DNA of 64,000 nucleotides from Crambe crambe (lineage: Eukaryota; Porifera; Demospongiae; Poecilosclerida; Crambeidae). Below the pieces are notes generated by a model. The model did no database searches. It was not told the origin of the DNA and worked only from the letters and a program-made list of their open reading frames with translations. Each line of letters starts with the position of its first letter. The first letter of the stretch is position 1. A program made the translations under genes and the position numbers. The stretch spans positions 3,782,001-3,846,000 of the forward strand of contig OZ004589.1 of the NCBI GenBank assembly GCA_963924555.1, in the 5' to 3' direction. Positions 1-28,051 of this stretch are shown here, piece after piece.

Positions 1-65
1 GTGCATGCAATAACCTCATCAACTTTTAAAGTACCCCATGCAGCATCCCTTATTTTTTGTTGCAG

Positions 66-364
66 TGAACTCCTTTGTAGATATGGCAAAGTACCTCTTG
101 AGACAACATGGGGTGAAGTACTTATTCAGTGAAAGATTCTGTCAAGATCCTGTGGAAGAATTCTTTGGCAAGCAACGTGCCTGTGGTGGCCGGAATGACA
201 ATCCTACTGTAAAACAGTTTATGGATAACACTACTTCGCTGAGATTGCAGGGTTCAGTGGCACTTGACCCTGTCAGAGGAAATTGCAGAAAGAGAAGAAG
301 ACAAAAAGAAATAGTCATTGATGAAACCCCCCTCCCAAAAAGAAAGAGGAGAATGGACAAGTAA
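66..364 (+). pseudogene. P-element-like (THAP9-type) transposase, last exon only
   Basis: Only the 3' exon lies in the window; the rest is beyond the left edge. An acceptor (T-rich tract then CAG) ends at 65 and the frame opens as VNSFVDMAKYLL, continuing to a stop at 362-364. The segment FSERFCQDPVEEFFGKQR followed by GGRNDNPTVKQF is the C-terminal signature of P-element/THAP9-type DNA transposases, which cut and paste DNA in the nucleus. The tail is basic (KRKRR). A convergent ORF starts 65 bp further on, and the same pair occurs in decayed form at 23.2-24.1 kb. Marked as a pseudogene/partial because the catalytic part is not visible; it may be intact outside the window. Confidence 0.72.
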
Positions 365-429
365 TGACAATATGACATTAATATGATGGTATATTGTATG
401 TACTGGATGTATCTTGTGTGTTCATGATG

Positions 430-1647
430 TTATTGTTTCCCACATCTTCCAGCTAGTTCTTTCTTCTCTTCATCATCTTCTTCTTCATCATCTTCGTCAT
501 CATCATCAAAATCATCCTCTTCTTCTGCTTCCTCTTCAATTTCAGTATCTTCTTTTTTCCTTCCCTTTATATCTATACTCTTAAGTTTCAATTGCTTACG
601 CAATGACTTTGATCTTTTGGTAGATTTTTTTTTAGTCTGCTTATAGCTTTCCATCCACCGTCTTGTTAAAGCATTACATCTTATAGATAGCCAAATGCTA
701 CATATCTCTTTCAGGAGTTCCTGGGCACATTCATCATCATCTATATCTACAGACAGTAAACTCCACTGAAATTGAATATCTGTACTCTCTTCAATTTTTT
801 TAAGAAGCTCTTCCTTAGATAAAACTAAAGGTTCTCCTTCACGGAGCAGCATCTCTAGCATACGAAACAGTGAGTATGTCACATCATTTATTTCAAATAG
901 TCCACCACGATTCATTTCCTCTATCCATGCTGTGGCATATGTTGCAAAACTTCCTTCATTTCCATTCACTTTCATGTGAGATAAGCACTCAATATATGAA
1001 CTGGCCTTTTCACTGCTCTTCTTTTCATATTTTTTGAATAACTTAAATGGAACATATCCAGCTATGTACCTAATTATATTATCCTCGTCCGTGCTCAAGC
1101 TCAAGGCAGGAGATGTGCACATTTCGGATTCATCATTGCTTGTGAAATATGATATATAGATATCATCAAACAACTTTTGGTTAGTGAACTGTTTCAGCAT
1201 TCTATCTACTGTGAGCTGCTTTCCTAAACTTCGATAAAGATTGTCCCACACCTTTTCCAAATCACTAAATACGATAGAATGGAACCTTGATAAAACTCTT
1301 TCCTTGGGTCTTCTTTTATATTTTTTTACAGGAAATATTTTCTCAATTCTGTTAATGAGTGCAGAAGCAAACTTGCAGAATATTTCTTCATTTTCTGTAG
1401 CTGCATCAAGAAGCTCTGTTGCTGCTCTCCTTGTGATGGTGTTCCTTGGTGTATCCAGAAGGTACTCTGGGCTTTCAAGAATTAAAGAAATTACTTTCTT
1501 GACCTTATTCATTATTTTGCGAGCATATAATTCCGAGAGTAGACAATTTCTCTTAGCAACAACATTAATTATTATTATCACGTGAGCATAACGCGGATGA
1601 TCAAAAATAGAATCAATTAATTGCGCGCGTTTCCTATCCCTACTCAT
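430..1647 (-). CDS. Uncharacterised transposon-associated ORF, 405 aa, acidic C-terminus
   Basis: A single-exon ORF reads from ATG at 1647 to a stop at 430, convergent with the P-element-like transposase end at 364. I do not recognise a named domain. Visible features are a central segment NIIRYIAGYVPFKLFKKYEK, like the IxGYIAGYV stretch seen in THAP/P-element-type proteins, a motif RGGLFEINDVTYSLFRMLE, a Trp-containing block (IQFQWSLLSVDI then WLSIRCNALTRRWMESYKQ), a Lys-rich segment and a long Asp/Glu tract at residues about 365-395. A homologous but broken ORF lies at 23690-24120 beside a second P-like transposase remnant, so it is probably the second gene of the element rather than a host gene. 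Function unknown. Confidence 0.6.
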   Translation of the reverse strand: MSRDRKRAQLIDSIFDHPRYAHVIIIINVVAKRNCLLSELYARKIMNKVKKVISLILESPEYLLDTPRNTITRRAATELLDAATENEEIFCKFASALINRIEKIFPVKKYKRRPKERVLSRFHSIVFSDLEKVWDNLYRSLGKQLTVDRMLKQFTNQKLFDDIYISYFTSNDESEMCTSPALSLSTDEDNIIRYIAGYVPFKLFKKYEKKSSEKASSYIECLSHMKVNGNEGSFATYATAWIEEMNRGGLFEINDVTYSLFRMLEMLLREGEPLVLSKEELLKKIEESTDIQFQWSLLSVDIDDDECAQELLKEICSIWLSIRCNALTRRWMESYKQTKKKSTKRSKSLRKQLKLKSIDIKGRKKEDTEIEEEAEEEDDFDDDDEDDEEEDDEEKKELAGRCGKQ

Positions 1648-1825
1648 GTATGTACAGTATCTATGATTACAGTATCTTAACTAATCGTAGGTATATGGGA
1701 ACTTAGTGTGTCATTATAATCAGCATACAAGTTGCTACAGAACATTTTAGAAGTGTCTTATAATTATGTCATGCTGTAATGCTTCTTTGGCTGTTGGCCA
1801 CTACTTCCTGGTGCAGACCAACGAT

Positions 1826-2152
1826 TAGGCCACTATTTATAGAATCCTAGTTTCCTGTCCAAGAAAACATCCACAAGTGCTGCGGGCGGGCGGTTATTAT
1901 AATTATTCTATTACTGCTTCGTTGTTTATCTCAAGGGTCCTGTCTTCATCATTCACTAGTCTCGCGGCCCGCGAGACTAGTCATTCACCACGGGCTTTCC
2001 CAAAAAGAGCTGCATGTGAAGCCAAATGTGCGCGCTCTACTGCGCGCATGAGCAATGGCAGGCGCTAGGCAGTAATAATATTTTTTGATGCGGTGACATT
2101 TTCAATACGCGGGCGGTGGACAGGAAACAATCATTCTATAAATAGTGGCCTT
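1826..2152. mobile_element. Short TIR element (MITE-like), about 327 bp
   Basis: The ends are inverted repeats of about 35 bp: TAGGCCACTATTTATAGAAT at the left and its complement (ATTCTATAAATAGTGGCC) at 2132-2150. Similarity continues inward to CCTGTCC/GGACAGG. Internally 1956-1980 is a perfect 12-bp-arm palindrome (CTAGTCTCGCGG, one base, complement), GC-rich against an AT-rich background. No clear target duplication and no transposase coding is visible. Confidence 0.6.
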
Positions 2153-2374
2153 AGAGTGAACTCAAGGGATCATGATACACCATTTGGAAATCGCATTGCA
2201 CATCAGAAAGTGAGTTGACTTGAATGATGATTTAGTACATGATCGCAGCATTTAAAATAAATGGGCCATTTCTGCATGGGTGGATTCATTGAAATGAGAT
2301 GGGGAGTTTTTGTTCAATACCATTTTAGTAACCAGTGTGTTTGAATTTAAGATAACCTTGATATAATTCTATAG

Positions 2375-3374
2375 GATGTGTTTCCTCTCATGGAAGATGA
2401 TGATGATCTTCCTAAACTTGACTCGATATAATAATAGTAATGGAAAATACTTCGAGGGTGATTTGGCCATCAGCAGAGAGCTGATTAAAGCATACTATGA
2501 GGAGCCACTGAATGCTGAAGTAAGTTCATTACATAATTATGATTGTACGTGATTATTCTTAACATGTACATAGCCTCGTTTCCAGGTTCTCAGTGAAGAA
2601 ATTCATGGAGAGCCTGGGAGCGAGGCTAATCATGTACATTGCTTGTCGTTCACCTTTACGTACATAATTATCATAGTATAACAAGAAAGGTATTTTAAGC
2701 ATAAAGAGGTACAATAATAGGACTGGAACCTTTTTATAACCATTTAGATTTCCACAACTGCAGTACAAGAGTCTCTAACCTGGCCAGAAGGAAGAGTAGT
2801 TTATCACATCCATAAGAGTGTGAATGACTCTACAGCAGGAAAGATCGAAGTAGCAATCAGAGAGTGGAGCGAGAAGACTCGTTTGACTTTCCAAGAAACA
2901 GAACATGCTGGAGAAGATACCCTGGTATTTCGTTCAGACGGCAAAGGTTGCTACACCAATACAGTGGGGTACACACAAGACTATCAGATAATGATCAATA
3001 TACAAACACCTGGATGTGATTTTCATCATGTTATCCTGCATGAAATAGGCCATGCAATTGGAATATGGCATGAACATACCAGACCTAATCGAGATTTGTA
3101 CATCAAGATCAACAAAGAAAATATACCTCAAGGGTACCTGATTCAATTTAAAAGGCGTACCAGGTCTGAAGTGAATACATATGAACTGGGATATGATTAT
3201 GGTTCGATCATGTACTACAACCAAAAGGCATCTAGTAAAAATGGGACGAATACAATCCATATTATAAATTATTTAGTGCATTGGTCTCAAGGAAGCCCAT
3301 ACCTCGGAAGAACTCGACATTTAAGTGTGAGTGACTGTGTAAACTCTATGGATGCAATTAATCTAAGAATATAA
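2375..3374 (+). CDS. Astacin-type (M12A) zinc metalloprotease, copy 1
   Basis: Two exons: 2375-2519 (propeptide end, GKYFEGDLAISREL) and 2748-3374 (catalytic domain). The second exon reads VQESLTWPEGRVVYHI, then the zinc-binding HEIGHAIGIWHEHTRPNRD (three His and the catalytic Glu of HExxHxxGxxH) and the Met-turn region YDYGSIMYY, to a stop at 3374. Astacins are secreted or membrane-anchored proteases made as inactive zymogens. The catalytic half is intact, but the propeptide exon carries a 4-bp net insertion relative to the copy at 35370, putting TAA/TAG stops straight after LPKLDSI. The real 5' end is therefore doubtful: it may be a pseudogene, start internally (ATG 2820), or skip this exon. 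Signal-peptide exons were not found. The gene is convergent with the MCMDC2-like gene. Confidence 0.7.
2571..2628. mobile_element. Hairpin MITE in astacin intron
   Basis: A 58-bp near-palindrome with ends TAGCCTCGTTTCCAGG and the complement of GAGCCTGGGAGCGAGGCTA. It shares its termini with the 648-bp element at 24780-25427. The duplicated astacin intron holds the same hairpin at about 35565-35622, so the insertion predates the duplication. Confidence 0.55.
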
Positions 3375-4213
3375 TATGACCTTGAATGTAATTATAAACC
3401 TATAATAACGATGATGATATGATGATAATTATACAGCATTGCACTTAACTGTTTTCTGAAAAATAATACCAGGAACAAGGCTAATGGTGATAACTCTGCA
3501 CTGACACTCTTTCTTGACAGTACTTACATAATAAACATGATGAATTGCCATTGGACACACAAATTAAAATGTTGGATACATACAACAGATAGCGTGGGTC
3601 ATGATTATAAAAATATCTTTGATTTAGGAGTCATGATGAAATAAAAACTACTCTTCATGCTGATGACCATTCTATGGCACTTGCAAAAGTCTACAATCTG
3701 CTTATGAAGAAGTCTTAAGCTCTCATCAAACTATCATAAAAAGTAAACGTTATAACACCGTGGTTGATGCTACATATCATGTTCAGACCAGGCGTTCAAT
3801 GAAATCAGTGTCTACCACTACGAGTGCAGCTAGAGTTTTTTTTCTTGTTGTTTTTAAAAACTCTTGCAGCAAGTGAACAGTAGTGTGCAAGCACGATCAC
3901 CAATGTTCACTCAAAGCATTGAATCAAGGCATTTTATTCAAGGAAATATGGCATGCATGCATGCATAGAGCTTGTACATACATGAATGCAACTATGCAAT
4001 ACACATAGAGACTTATTTTCACAGGAGAAGAAGTAGTTACACATACATACATAGCTCCAATAATTTTTCTAAGTACTCGATGACTATACTAACACACCAC
4101 CATCATTCCTAAGCCCAGGGCAGGATTTTATGGGGGGAAGCTTTGAAAATTTGAAACAACAAAAGACCCCTGGGGATAATGACTGTATGCTTTAGGTGAC
4201 CTTCTCCACACTT
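3375..4213. other. Intergenic 3' region between convergent genes; part of duplicated block
   Basis: No gene is seen between the astacin stop and the MCMDC2-like stop. The stretch is almost identical to 36353-37201. Its first part (about 3397-3760) also occurs in inverted orientation at 10267-10630. It contains short ATGC-rich simple sequence (GCATGCATGCATGC at about 3953). Confidence 0.6.
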
Positions 4214-7200
4214 TTAACTTGCCTCTCTACCAATGTATCTGTCAGGATCAGAATTAGTCTTGAAATGTAGACAAGGAGATAAACCAAGAACTGAATTACC
4301 TGCAAAAGTGTAAAGAGCTAGCATAATTTAGAGGGTTTGGTCAAGTAACACTTGGGTACTTGGGTACAAAAAAAAATAAAAACTCACCAAATCGGCTTGT
4401 AAGTGATTCTTCATATAAATAAATCGAAATTACTGCATCTTCTACAACTGCTTAGCACACGTACATATATACATAGTCATTGAGAATTGTTACCTGATGA
4501 CATATGACATATCTGTGACTAACCTTTTTCTTCAGATTCAGCTTAGCATGTGCACATGCAACGGCATTTCTACACAAAAAAAAAGAGAATCAATTAGTTC
4601 CTGACAATCAATTGTGTACTAAGTATCATACAATTGTTCAGAGAACAGAAATTGTTCTGATCCAGTTACTATCAATCACTCAGGCAAGTGAAATGAGCCA
4701 CACACTAAAAAAGTATGACAATAATATTATATGTATGACTATTATGTGTACACCAGAAGACTTTCTTTCTTCTGGTAAGGCAAGATCTTCGGATTGATCC
4801 TTGCAAACAAAATGCTTCCTATGACGAGTCTGTGTGAAACTTGCTTCATATTACACTAAACCATACATACATTACCAATTGAAATACATACATGCTGTTG
4901 AGAGCTCCGATGGGAATGTCCATACCACGTGATGCAGCCATCCGTACTCTACAACTAGCAACATAAAAATCCTGCAATAGAATGGAGGCATCTTCATTTA
5001 CCTCTTCCATCACTGATGCCATGCATATGTATTGATGCAGATCCACAAGAGGGGAGGAGAGCCTCCACTTCTGCTACTGCTCATGATATGACTCATCATG
5101 ACATCATGCAGGTGTACTTGAGGAGAAAGGTCAGTGGGATCGTTCACTACTACCAGCCCGAAATGACTGCAAAGTTATGTGAACTAATATGAATAAAGTG
5201 TATCAGATATATATTTCCAGACTCACTCTACTAATCCTTTATCGATGACTGATGTGTCCTAGTAGAGTCAATACAATGATTAATGTATAGATCGGGGGCC
5301 TTCATATTTTTCCAGGGCCTCCTTCTATGGCTCTTGATACCCAGACCCTGCATTTTTCATGGGGCCTGGGTACGAGGCTACAATTTCCCATCAGCCTCTA
5401 GTTTTACACTTCTGCTTCTGTCTAGGCACATTCAAAACCACCCGATCTCTCTCCATGGCTACATAAATGCAAACATAATTATGCACTATATTATAATATT
5501 ATAGCTACATACCTTTTTTCAGAATTTCTCTAACATCTTTCTTGAGGGAGCTGAGATTCTCTATAACACACACTCTATCATGAGCCAACAAAAGGCTTCC
5601 AGCTAATAATGGTATGTAAAGCTCCAATTTCATACACACACCACATAATACTGTAGCTATAATCTATCCCCAGAACAATCGTAAAATCAGTCATACACAT
5701 TCTATCACTGAAGGAAAGGATCACAATACCACCAGATCCAGAGCTACGTAAGCCATGCATGGCACTCAAGTTCTTTGGTTCATCTTCAATACAAACTTTG
5801 CAGCATAACACTATAAGCTAAATCACCAAATTGAGATGGAACCAGAAAATTCTTACCCGCTTCAGTTCTAGAATTCTATTACTAAACAGAGAAAAATTGT
5901 CTACAGGTTCAGCTAACAAACATATTTTACTGCCCCTAGTCATACCATCAATGAATGTGCCCATGTTATTCCTTCTTAAGGAGGCAACAAGATCATTTAG
6001 TGAAGTATGGTGAACTGGATTAGGATCCAAAGCACTGGCAACTTTAAACAACTGATGGATAGTAACTATATCTGATCCATAAGCAAGAAGATCTAACACT
6101 GCAAATAAAAAACATCAAAGTAGAAGTCATGCATGTCAGATGATTGATACAAAGTAGAATAAACAATCGATTGAACTTAATTAATCTGAACTTTACTACA
6201 TTAGCTTAATGACCATACATGAGCTGCTTCCAATCCTGAGTATGTACATACCATGTTTTTTTCTGCTGTCTTCTTTTTTAAAAGCAGACACATCTTGAGG
6301 CGATGATAAGAGCCAGGGGGGCAAATATCAGCTGAAAAAATGATTTGGTTAGACAGTACAGCATTGAAACGTGGGAAATTAGTTAACCTGCAAAGCTGAA
6401 GGTAAGTGTAGCACTAAACGCCCGATGAGAATATTCATAAGCTATGCAGAATTATAAAACAAAGCAAGCAAATAATTGGGATTATGAAAAACTCGTACCA
6501 TATAGCGTTTTACTTTTGAGGAGCAACTTTCTCTAACTCTAAGCTATCTCTATGCTACCCTCAGTACCTTGTTGCTCTTCCCTAGGCTTTAGTTGGCGCT
6601 TCATAGCATGAACTAGCTTACTATAGTTGGAAATCCTGCCATGTTCCAGTATATTCCTACTTGGAATGCAGTTCCACTTGAAAAAATTTTTTCTATGAAG
6701 TTCAACTTGACTTGATTTTTTCTTCTATCACACTAAGTAGCAGCCAATAATACAGAATGACGAAATACAGACAGAAAGACAAACAAAGCACAGACAGTTA
6801 AGTACAGAAAGACAAAGGACAGACAGTTAAGTAGGAGAGCAGCAGAACCTAATTGGGTACCATTTGATAGCTCCTCAAAAGTAAGTACTATGATAACTAT
6901 CACCTTTCAAAATAAAGAATGCTTCTTGGCATAGAGGGCAATAGCTTCTGCCTCTGACTTAATTCCATTGAAATATGTGCCTGAATGAAACATATGAAGA
7001 CACATACTTGCTATGCATGACATACCTCTATAATTGAGTTGATGAATGTCTGCTGAGAGTGAGTGACTAGTTTATGAGTGGGAGCACCAGTGACCCTTGT
7101 CCCAAGTCTGAGTCCACTGCACAGATCTTTTACGACAACACACACTCCATGTAGCCGTTACAATTCGAAATGAGTATCTCACCAATCACAAGGAACTAGC

Positions 7201-7655
7201 ATAATGTACAGCTTATCTAAAATGAAAGGAAATTTTAATCATATTCTTTCCCTTACAATTTTCAATCAACAATTTAAGGGAGTCAATTTCATTATCACAC
7301 AACAGACGGCACTAATATGTAAGCATCAGACTCGAAACAAAGAGATGCAGTCATGTCTTCTTAATAAAGAGACTCCACCAAGAAATATAGAAGAGATGTT
7401 ATTCTAGTCTTCACAATACTCTATTAATCATCAATTCTAATGGTACTTGAACGTCCACATAGACTGAGCTGCGAAGTTGGATAGCCGGTAATAAAGCACT
7501 TTGAATGAAAGGATCTGATAACAGCAAAGTGATAAGCTAGATATGCACCTTGATCAATTACATACAGGCAGTAGTTGACTTGGTAATGTTGATGTAATTT
7601 TTTTCATACATGTAAACGTACCATCTAGTGTTCTACGTGTGACATCCTCCACCAT
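4214..7655 (-). CDS. MCMDC2: MCMDC2-like (MCM domain-containing protein 2), copy 1, multi-exon
   Basis: Recognised by exon-by-exon similarity to the C-terminal half of MCMDC2, a meiotic MCM-related protein needed for recombination in animals. In gene order: start ATG at 7655 (MVEDVTRRTLD); an exon around 7450-7578 (DQGAYLAYHFAVIRSF); about 7035-7195 (FKL..GVCVVVKDLCSGLR); about 6240-6335 (ADICPPGSYHRLKMCLLL, matching the ITPPGTYNLLKLCLL block); 5827-6099 (LDLLAYGSDIVTIHQLF then LRRNNMGT, matching DILIITSDTLLIDRLL then LSRNKYGTG); about 5520-5612 (LLAGSLLLAHDRVCVIENLS); about 4885-5046 (DFYVASCRVRMAASRG, matching YYLASRRIRTGS); about 4520-4575 (ACAHAKLNLKKK); last exon 4214-4308. Exon borders are approximate. 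A junction near 5045 and an exon near 6910-6975 did not resolve cleanly, so the coding status is uncertain. Confidence 0.7.
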
Positions 7656-7926
7656 AAAAAAAAAGCCGTCTGAATATTGATTACCCTATAGTGCCTAAGG
7701 TTTGTATTGCAGTGGTATTTGAAGCTATAAAATTAATGTAGACACAGATTGGGGAAGGATGGAACCTTCAAACTTTGACATTTTTTTTGGCATCTGGTAT
7801 AATTATATGATCTAGGTATCAAAAGATTGAAAACTTGATTCAGAATCCTGACTTTCAGCTGTTGCTGTTAATTCATATACATCATTAAAGGAGTTGTCCA
7901 AAAAAAAATAATCATATTTCAGACGG

Positions 7927-8520
7927 CTACCAGTTTACGGCAGAGTTTGCTAGATACAATTGTCCAGTAATTAATCTGTCTGATAATTGATCACTTACTC
8001 TATTGTTGGAAGAGGTTGACGCACAAGGTGATTCTGGGGGGTCAGCATCAATGAATGTAACTAAAGAAGGACACAATGAACTTTTATTAAGGAGTGGAGC
8101 CACGATAGACTTACAGAAAAAATTTGGCACTAATAATTCCAAAATTGGCAAGTTGGTTGCTTGAAAAGGTGCTGCAGTCAACTTAGTTGCAGAACGATGG
8201 ATCATCAGTGTTGATGAGTGCAAGTGCAAATGGGAATGTCGAAATATTTGCTGCTTGAAAATGGTGCTCAGATAGATGTGTGCTCAAAAGGAGACCTATC
8301 AACTGTTTAGTATGCAGCTATACAGAATAGGAGCAAAGCTATTGGAAATGGTGCTCAGGTCGATCAACTATTTAACAGATATGGATTCCCTCCTTTGATG
8401 TCGGCAAGCTATGATGAAGTGGTTGACGTACTATTGGGCAGTGGCGCTATTAAATATCAACTGATAGGTGGAGTGCTGTATTGCTTGCCAGTAGACAGGA
8501 GTGGTCAACTTGCCCCTTGA
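7927..8520 (+). pseudogene. Ankyrin-repeat gene fragment, broken
   Basis: On the plus strand, several frames give ankyrin-like pieces in order: LLRSGATIDLQKKFG, GAAVNL, LLENGAQIDVCSKGDLST, AIGNGAQVDQLFNRYGFPPLMSA, VVDVLLGSGAIKYQ. They are separated by stops and frame changes (for example a TAG after LST and a TGA after GKLVA). The GA-x-[IV]-[DN] spacing is the ankyrin loop pattern. No promoter, start or terminal exon was found, so it looks like a dead fragment between the duplicated block and the LeuRS exon. Confidence 0.5.
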
Positions 8521-9393
8521 TAGCATGCTCAAATTCACCTGCAGGAAAATGAACGGAAATTGGCTATATTCCTTGCATGTGAAGAAGAGCATATCACATG
8601 GACAGTGTATAGCATTGATTTGTTCTTCAGTTCTGCCACAAAAGTCAGTTTACACTACATAATATGGTCAATGTTAGCTAGTCGTTTTGTTATTAGTGCC
8701 TTTTTATAATAAATTGGTGTCTGCACAAACAAGAATGGCATGAGAGTTATCAAAGAAACAAGACTCTTCTGCTGCCTTAACTGTTAATTAGAGGGCTTTT
8801 TCCAACAATTAATAGCATCATTATAATGCTAAGCCCCAAACCCCTCCTCTCTCCCTTAGCATCATGGCAATTGATGAATTTTGAAGCCAATAGAAGTCAT
8901 AGAATGGGTGGTTGACACAGTTTTATGAAGCCCCATTATACATCGAATGTGTCACTGAAAATTAGGAGTGAAACCTGATAAGGAAATTCATAGAATATAC
9001 GAAGGCACGGCATGTTTCCTCGTTTTCGCCATGCCCTTGCATATCCTACAAAAAATACACTGTGTTTCCTTCAGGAAACACAGGGAATCTCATAGTGTGT
9101 GGAACTTTATGAACAATTCAATTCTCTCCCTTGTAATAACCTAATGGGGATACAAGAAGTATTGATCACACAGGTATAATAACAGACTAGTACACCGTTC
9201 CATAATCCCTTTAGCTACTATAGTTGCTGTGCACACATAGACTATATAGGTTCCAACATACGTATGGTCTATGGTGCACATCACTCTACCAAGATTTAGC
9301 CATGACTCTGAAATATTAATAAAGGTGAGATGAGACAATATTGATTTTCCAAAGCTGAGTAATATAAAAATTATATGAGATGCCACATATATT

Positions 9394-9528
9394 TTAGTGG
9401 AACTCATAATTATCACTGTTGCAAAGCATATTCTGTTCAAGAGCTACTTTAACAGCTTCACTTTGCAGGGATTCAGGATAACACATTTCTGACGGGACAG
9501 AAAACGATCCCTTTCTGACCCCATTAAC
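9394..9528 (-). pseudogene. LARS2: Orphan 3' exon of leucyl-tRNA synthetase (LARS2-like)
   Basis: After an acceptor (ATCATGCAG) the frame reads VNGVRKGSFSVPSEMCYPES then SEAVKVALEQNML, to a stop at 9394. This matches the QVNGKxRG..VP...EA...AL C-terminal domain of bacterial/mitochondrial leucyl-tRNA synthetases. The upstream LeuRS exons are not here. They lie at 41.8-44.0 kb, where the matching 3' exon is degenerate (41474-41530). Immediately 5' on the transcribed strand is a helicase fragment that reads into this exon without a stop. Confidence 0.6.
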
Positions 9529-9560
9529 CTGCATGATGATACATAATATTATCACACTCA

Positions 9561-10078
9561 GGACTGGAGGAGAACTAGGAGGTGCAGAAATAACAGTTCT
9601 CAAGGCAATAACTTGGTCCTTGGAACAATGCTTTAAGGATAACGTATCACTGCAGTTATCCAAAATATCAGGATCCAGAAAAGAATCCTGGCTGAAATTA
9701 ACAGCAGAAGGCATTATACGCTCGATCACTTCACGGCGCAATTGTTTAATAGAATCATTCAGTCTCTCAAAGTACGAAAATTTCAGGCCAAAAATGGCTT
9801 CGACTTTACATGAAGATGAACAAATATGTTCAATTTTTTTTCTCGAAAAGCCAATATACAGCCTGTCTTCAGTGTGGCTGATATTGGAAATCAATACATC
9901 ACCTTCAATAGCTTCTTTATCAAACTTCAGTTTCACTGTTTCACTTGCTTGACCAGCATAGCTTATCTGGTCACCACTCAATCCTTCCAAGTACCCAAAA
10001 CAAATATGGCATTTCTCACCTACATGTAGACGCCCAGGAAGCTTTCTTGTGTAAGTGAAATGATAATTTCCATCACAC
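9561..10078 (-). pseudogene. Truncated helicase exon (copy C of the helicase-kinase gene)
   Basis: Homologous to the first part of exon 3 of the gene at 10746-27467, with the same acceptor (CAG then GTGTGATGG). It reads YLEGLSGDQISYAGQASETV, then HTEDRLYIGFS and SYFERLNDSIKQLRREV, and ends at APPSSPPVL. The P-loop (GPFGSGKT) that follows in the full gene is absent. The sequence switches near 9560 to the intron and 3' exon of a LeuRS gene. It has an in-frame three-base loss (KEAIEG versus EYPEAIEG region) and no downstream helicase exons, so it is a dead fragment or the front of a chimeric transcript. Confidence 0.65.
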
Positions 10079-10266
10079 CTGGATACAATTTACATACATC
10101 AATAAACTAGCAACATTTCAGTAAGCATTTTGGAGTATAGACCATAATATCAAATATGAGTCAAGACCTGAGAGTGCACTCGCTCACTGAATTAATGCCT
10201 TATTAACAAGTTAGTCTTTTAAAAAGACTAGGATGCCTTGGCACGACTTCAGTGCAACCTTTAAAA

Positions 10267-10630
10267 TAATGTGCCCTATAACGTTTACTTTTTATGATAG
10301 TTTGATGAGAGCTTAAGACTTCTTCATAAGCAGATTGTAGGTGCCATAGAATGGTCATCAGCATGAAGAGTAGTTTATCTATATTTTTATTTAATCATTA
10401 CTCCTAAATCAAAGATATTTTTATAATCATGACCCATGCTATCTGTTGTGTGTATCCAACATTTTAATTTGTGTGTGCAATGGCAATTCATTATGTTTCT
10501 TATGTAAGTACTGTCTAGAAGGAGTGTCAGTGCAGAGTTATCACCGTTAGCCTTGTTCCTGGTATTATTTTTCAGAAAACAGTTAAGTGCAATGCTGTAT
10601 AATTATCATCATATCATCATCATTATTATA
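10267..10630 (-). repeat. Inverted copy of the 3397-3760 segment
   Basis: Read on the minus strand, this 360-bp stretch matches the region just 3' of astacin copy 1 (and copy 2 at about 36390-36760) with scattered substitutions. It contains no coding sequence. Two of the three copies are direct and this one is inverted, 6.5 kb from copy 1. The adjacent bases 10640-10720 are A/G-rich low-complexity sequence. Confidence 0.65.
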
Positions 10631-10745
10631 AAGCAACTAAAAAATTATACACAATAATATAAAAGTATAACTTTGAGATAAAAAAGAAAAAAAAGAAAAA
10701 AAAAGAAGAAAAAAAAAAAAAGAGAGCTATTTAGTAGCTATTCTA

Positions 10746-27467
<16,722 letters not shown>

Positions 27468-27469
27468 GT

Positions 27470-28051
27470 GCTAGAGCTAGTCTCGCGCGTAGCCAGACCC
27501 TTTACCAGCGGGACACTGCGTACACGTAGCCTCCTTATTCATCAACTTCGCTTGAGTCCAAGGGCCATTGTCACTACTCAGTGTCAGATGAGGAAATCAG
27601 AAATGCAGGTGGTGTAGTGGAATCCCTTCTATGGAATATGTGAGCATTGGTCCTAACTGAATTAGAGGGTAAGATGAAAGCAGCTACAAAAAAAACTGCT
27701 ATCTTATATAGTGGGCAATGAGACATTTTTGTTTCAGTATACATTTTCTATATAGAAGATGAGCTTGTCATTTCATTTATTACTATTAGCTAGTTTTGGA
27801 GAATTTCCCTTTCACCTATTGATACACTAGTTTTGTCCCTATAGTAAAACTAATGATAATTATGATAACTAGAAATCAGTAGAACAATTCTGAAGATTGA
27901 GAGGTTTATAACTACAGATCATGTATTAAAAATTAGCAAAACAACTCACTTGATGAAGCTATAAAAAATATAATAATAGCTAATTTTATAAAAAGTATAA
28001 TTTGAGATAAAAAAGAGTTATGAAAACAGTAGCTATTCAGTAGTATTATTA
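27470..28051. other. Spacer between tandem helicase-kinase copies
   Basis: Contains the half-MITE at about 27479-27515 and no recognisable coding. It must hold the promoter of the intact gene, but no core motif stands out. A/T-rich repeat sequence at 27940-28030 resembles 10640-10730, the sequence just 3' of the intact gene's stop, as expected for a tandem duplication. Confidence 0.5.

Noticed and set aside
2934..3260. Minus-strand 108-codon ORF
   Set aside because: Antisense of the astacin catalytic exon.
4612..4797. Short plus-strand ORF, also present at 37540-37776
   Set aside because: Conserved only because the block is duplicated; it lies antisense in an MCMDC2 intron.
9394..10078. Helicase C fragment as an alternative 3' end of the main fusion gene
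   Set aside because: It duplicates exon 3 sequence rather than continuing the kinase, and it lies beyond a good stop codon at 10746.
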